Positions 9,246-12,011 of a stretch of DNA of 12,011 nt are shown here, one piece after another (within the stretch, counting starts at the first letter, position 1; each line of letters begins with the position of its first letter). The translations under genes and the position numbers were made by a program. A model generated the notes under the pieces. The model was not told the origin of the DNA and did no database searches. It saw nothing but the letters and a program-made list of their open reading frames with translations. This DNA comes from Chloroflexota bacterium (GTDB taxonomy: Bacteria; Chloroflexota; Limnocylindria; Limnocylindrales; CSP1-4): assembly GCA_013696945.1 (NCBI GenBank), contig JACCXQ010000083.1, forward strand, positions 1-12,011, written 5' to 3'.

Positions 9246-12011
9246 ATGCGCAGCATCTTCTCCCGCCTCGTCGGCGGCTCCAACGAAGCCCATCTGGGGC
9301 GCCTCCGTCCGATCGTCGAACGCATCAACGAGCTCGAGCCACACTTCGAGGCGCTTAGCGACGAGGAGATCAACGCCGAGATAGCCGCTCTGCGCGCCGA
9401 GATGCAAGAGGAAGCGGCACCGAGCGAGCCTGACGAGGAAGAGCGCACCACCACCGACATGGCGCGCCGCCGCGATCTTCGCCGGGCCCGCGAGAAGGAG
9501 GATCTCGACCACCTCCAGGGCCTCCTGGACGACGCGCTGCCCGAGGTCTTCGCCGCCGCGCGTGAGATCAGCCGCCGGAAACTCGGGATGCGGCCGTTCG
9601 ACGTCCAGCTGATGGGCGGGATCGTCCTCCACCAGGGGAAGATCTCGGAGATGAAGACCGGCGAGGGCAAGACCCTCGTCGGGCCGCTGGCCGCGGCACT
9701 CAACGCGATGTCCGGCCGGGGCGTCCATGTCGTGACCGTCAACGACTACCTTGCGAAGCGCGACCCGCAGTGGATGGGGCCCATCTTCCACGGGCTCGGG
9801 CTCTCGGTCGGGGTCATCCAGCACGACAGCGCGTTCATCTTCGACCCCGACCATCGACCGTCGGACGAGCGGCTGATGCATCTCCGCCCGGTCCAGCGCC
9901 GGGAAGCCTACGCGGCCGACATCACGTACGGCACGAACAACGAGTTCGGGTTCGACTACCTCCGCGACAACATGGTCATGGAGCTCGACCAGCGGGTCCA
10001 GCGCGAGCGGATCTTCGCCATCGTCGACGAGGTCGACAACATCCTCATCGACGAGGCGCGCACGCCGCTCATCATCAGCGGCCAGGCGGAGGAGTCGGAG
10101 GACCTCTACTACCAGTTCGCCCGCCTGGTGCCGCGCCTCCAGCCGCGTCCGGAGGGCGACCAGGAGGGTGGCGACTACTTCATCGACCTCAAGGAGCACG
10201 CCGTCTCGCCGACCGAGGAGGGCATCGACAAGATCGAGCGCCTGCTGAAGGTCGAGAACCTCTTCGACGCGGATCCCCGCCTCGCGAAGCACTTCGAGCA
10301 GGCGCTCCGTGCCCACGCCCTCTACAAGCGCGACCGCGACTACATCGTCAAGGACGGCGAGATCGTCATCGTCGATGAGTTCACGGGCCGGCAGATGCCC
10401 GGCCGCCGCTGGTCGGAAGGGCTCCACCAGGCCGTCGAGGCGAAGGAGGGGTTGCGCGTCCAGCGAGAGTCGGTGACGCTCGCCACGATCACTTTCCAGA
10501 ACTACTTCCGGCTCTATCACAAGCTCTCGGGGATGACGGGCACGGCCCTCACCGAACAGGAGGAGTTCTTCAAGATCTACGGGCTCGAGGTGGTCGCCAT
10601 CCCGACCCATCGCCCGATGATCCGCGATGACAGCGCCGACCTGGTCTTCCGGACCGAGAACGCGAAATTCGACGCTGTCATCGACGAGATCCAGGACATG
10701 TCCGAGGCCGGGCGTCCGATCCTCGTGGGCACGGTGAGCGTGGAGAAGAGCGAGATCCTCGCCGACATGCTGCGGCGGCGCGGCATCAAGCACGAGGTGC
10801 TGAACGCCAAGTTCCACGAGAAGGAAGCGCCGATCGTGGCGCAGGCCGGACGCAGCGGCGCGGTCACCATCGCCACCAACATGGCCGGCCGCGGGACCGA
10901 TATCGTGCTCGGCGGCAACGCCGCGGGCATGGCATCGGCCGACATGCACCGGCGAGGCATCAACCCGGCCGAAGCGCCACCCGAGGTCTATGACGAGGCG
11001 ATGGCCCGGGTCAGGGCGGACGCTGCCGAGGACCACGAGCGGGTCGTGGCGGCAGGGGGCCTGCACATCATCGGCACCGAGCGCCACGATGCGCGGCGCA
11101 TCGACAACCAGCTGCGCGGCCGGGCCGGCCGCCAGGGCGACCCCGGTTCGTCGCGCTTCTACCTGTCCCTCGAGGACACGCTGATGAAGCGGTTCGCGTC
11201 GGACCGCGTGGCCGGGCTGATGGAGCGCATGGGCCTCGAGGGTGACGTCGCCATCGAATCCCGCCTCGTCTCCAAGACGATCGAGAATGCCCAGTCTCGC
11301 GTCGAGGGCTATAACTTCGACATCCGCAAGCGCGTCGTGGAGTACGACGACGTCATCAACAAGCAGCGCGAGACGATCTACACCGAACGGGACAAGGTCC
11401 TCCACAACGAGGACCTGACCGAGACCGTCCGGGCGTTCCTTGACGATGAGGTCGAGGCGCTCGTCGATTCGCACCTCGGCGCGGTGGTCGACGACTGGGA
11501 CCTCGAGGGCCTGGCTCGGGCGGTCGCCACCTTGAACCTGATCGGCGAGGGGCTCGACGCCGACGGTCTGGCCGATCTGGGGCGCCAGGACGAGATAGTC
11601 GAACACCTCCGGCAGGCCGTCGACGACACGATCGAGCAGCGTGAGCAGGAGCACAGCGCGGAGACCTGGGCGCTCGTCGAGCGATTCGTGCTGCTGCGGA
11701 CGATCGACTCGCTGTGGGTGGAGCACCTGACCGAGCTCGACGACTTCCGCCGCGGTGTCGGCCTGCGCGGCTACGGCGGCACCGACCCGCTGAACGAGTT
11801 CAAGCGCGAGGCCTACAAGCTCTACGAGGAGTTGCGCGGGTTCATCCGCCACGGCGTGGCGACGACCATCTTCCGCGTCTCCGTCCAGCGACAGGCGCCG
11901 CCGGCACCGACTCCGATGCCGATGCCCACCCCGGCGCAGCTCGCGGCGTTGCGAGCGGGGGTCGGCGGCGGGGGGAACGGCGGCGGACCGGTCGGCACCG
12001 CGGCTCCATCG
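9246..12011 (+). CDS. secA: Preprotein translocase ATPase SecA (3' end outside window)
   Basis: SecA is the motor that pushes unfolded proteins through SecYEG. The 922 visible codons are open to the right edge. The Walker A segment MKTGEGKT is at residues 136-143 and the Walker B/DEAD segment DEVDNILIDEARTPLIISG at 261-279. The preprotein cross-linking domain follows. DEFTGRQMPGRRWSEGLHQA is at 377-396 and NMAGRGTDIVLGGN, in the second nucleotide-binding domain, is encoded at about 10878-10919. The helical scaffold segment TIDSLWVEHLTELDDFRRGVGLRGYG is encoded at about 11701-11778. A Pro/Met- then Gly-rich linker begins the C-terminal tail; whether a zinc-binding end follows is unseen. Walker A lies about 34 residues later than usual because of a charged insertion at about 54-88, and a further insertion is near 194-217. 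The ATG at 9246 starts MRSIFSRLVGGSNE, a normal SecA N-terminus. Confidence 0.97.
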   Translation, partial: MRSIFSRLVGGSNEAHLGRLRPIVERINELEPHFEALSDEEINAEIAALRAEMQEEAAPSEPDEEERTTTDMARRRDLRRAREKEDLDHLQGLLDDALPEVFAAAREISRRKLGMRPFDVQLMGGIVLHQGKISEMKTGEGKTLVGPLAAALNAMSGRGVHVVTVNDYLAKRDPQWMGPIFHGLGLSVGVIQHDSAFIFDPDHRPSDERLMHLRPVQRREAYAADITYGTNNEFGFDYLRDNMVMELDQRVQRERIFAIVDEVDNILIDEARTPLIISGQAEESEDLYYQFARLVPRLQPRPEGDQEGGDYFIDLKEHAVSPTEEGIDKIERLLKVENLFDADPRLAKHFEQALRAHALYKRDRDYIVKDGEIVIVDEFTGRQMPGRRWSEGLHQAVEAKEGLRVQRESVTLATITFQNYFRLYHKLSGMTGTALTEQEEFFKIYGLEVVAIPTHRPMIRDDSADLVFRTENAKFDAVIDEIQDMSEAGRPILVGTVSVEKSEILADMLRRRGIKHEVLNAKFHEKEAPIVAQAGRSGAVTIATNMAGRGTDIVLGGNAAGMASADMHRRGINPAEAPPEVYDEAMARVRADAAEDHERVVAAGGLHIIGTERHDARRIDNQLRGRAGRQGDPGSSRFYLSLEDTLMKRFASDRVAGLMERMGLEGDVAIESRLVSKTIENAQSRVEGYNFDIRKRVVEYDDVINKQRETIYTERDKVLHNEDLTETVRAFLDDEVEALVDSHLGAVVDDWDLEGLARAVATLNLIGEGLDADGLADLGRQDEIVEHLRQAVDDTIEQREQEHSAETWALVERFVLLRTIDSLWVEHLTELDDFRRGVGLRGYGGTDPLNEFKREAYKLYEELRGFIRHGVATTIFRVSVQRQAPPAPTPMPMPTPAQLAALRAGVGGGGNGGGPVGTAAPS

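Noticed and set aside
9150..11852. A 900-codon open frame on the minus strand opposite secA
   Set aside because: It mirrors secA codon by codon, is dominated by Asp/Leu/Val/Arg runs typical of the antisense of GC-rich genes, and shows no domain motif. secA itself has all its motifs on the plus strand.

Overview
The window is a GC-rich, densely coded bacterial chromosome segment carrying housekeeping genes. The gene set is parA, parB, gyrB, an AlkD-like gene, gyrA, a divergent PRPP-synthetase-like gene, a small membrane protein and secA. High GC, frequent GTG/TTG starts, overlapping genes, -10-like boxes almost touching start codons and extra charged segments in SecA fit a member of the Chloroflexota (a Limnocylindria/Ellin6529-like lineage is my best guess). 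This placement rests on pattern recognition only, without any database comparison.

Layout: positions 1-306 hold the 5' part of a minus-strand gene encoding a small LAGLIDADG-type protein. It starts at TTG, and its far end lies outside the window. Positions 307-598 are a divergent intergenic region with a parS-like site, an expanded palindrome around it and a -10-like box just before parA. Positions 599-7793 are a five-gene plus-strand block, parA-parB-gyrB-alkD-like-gyrA, in which every junction overlaps (4, 4, 11 and 4 bp), so transcription as one unit and translational coupling are likely. A PRPP-synthetase-like gene follows at 7833-8930 after a 39-bp gap. A 77-residue single-pass membrane protein (8948-9181) and secA (from 9246, running off the right edge) complete the window. 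Each of these last two has its own -10-like box 8-9 nt before its ATG, suggesting short or absent leaders.

Functionally, the first block joins chromosome segregation (ParA/ParB with a nearby parS), control of supercoiling (the GyrB2-GyrA2 gyrase) and a HEAT-repeat alkyl-purine DNA glycosylase inserted between the two gyrase subunits. This looks like a chromosome-maintenance operon, and an origin-proximal position is plausible but not shown. The right side changes to nucleotide precursor supply and protein export. No mobile elements, CRISPR arrays, tRNA or rRNA genes were seen. The most notable points are the AlkD-like gene inside the gyrase operon, the LAGLIDADG-type gene facing parA across a parS-like site, a PRPP-synthetase-like protein with changed active-site motifs, and non-standard residues at quinolone-determining positions of both gyrase subunits.
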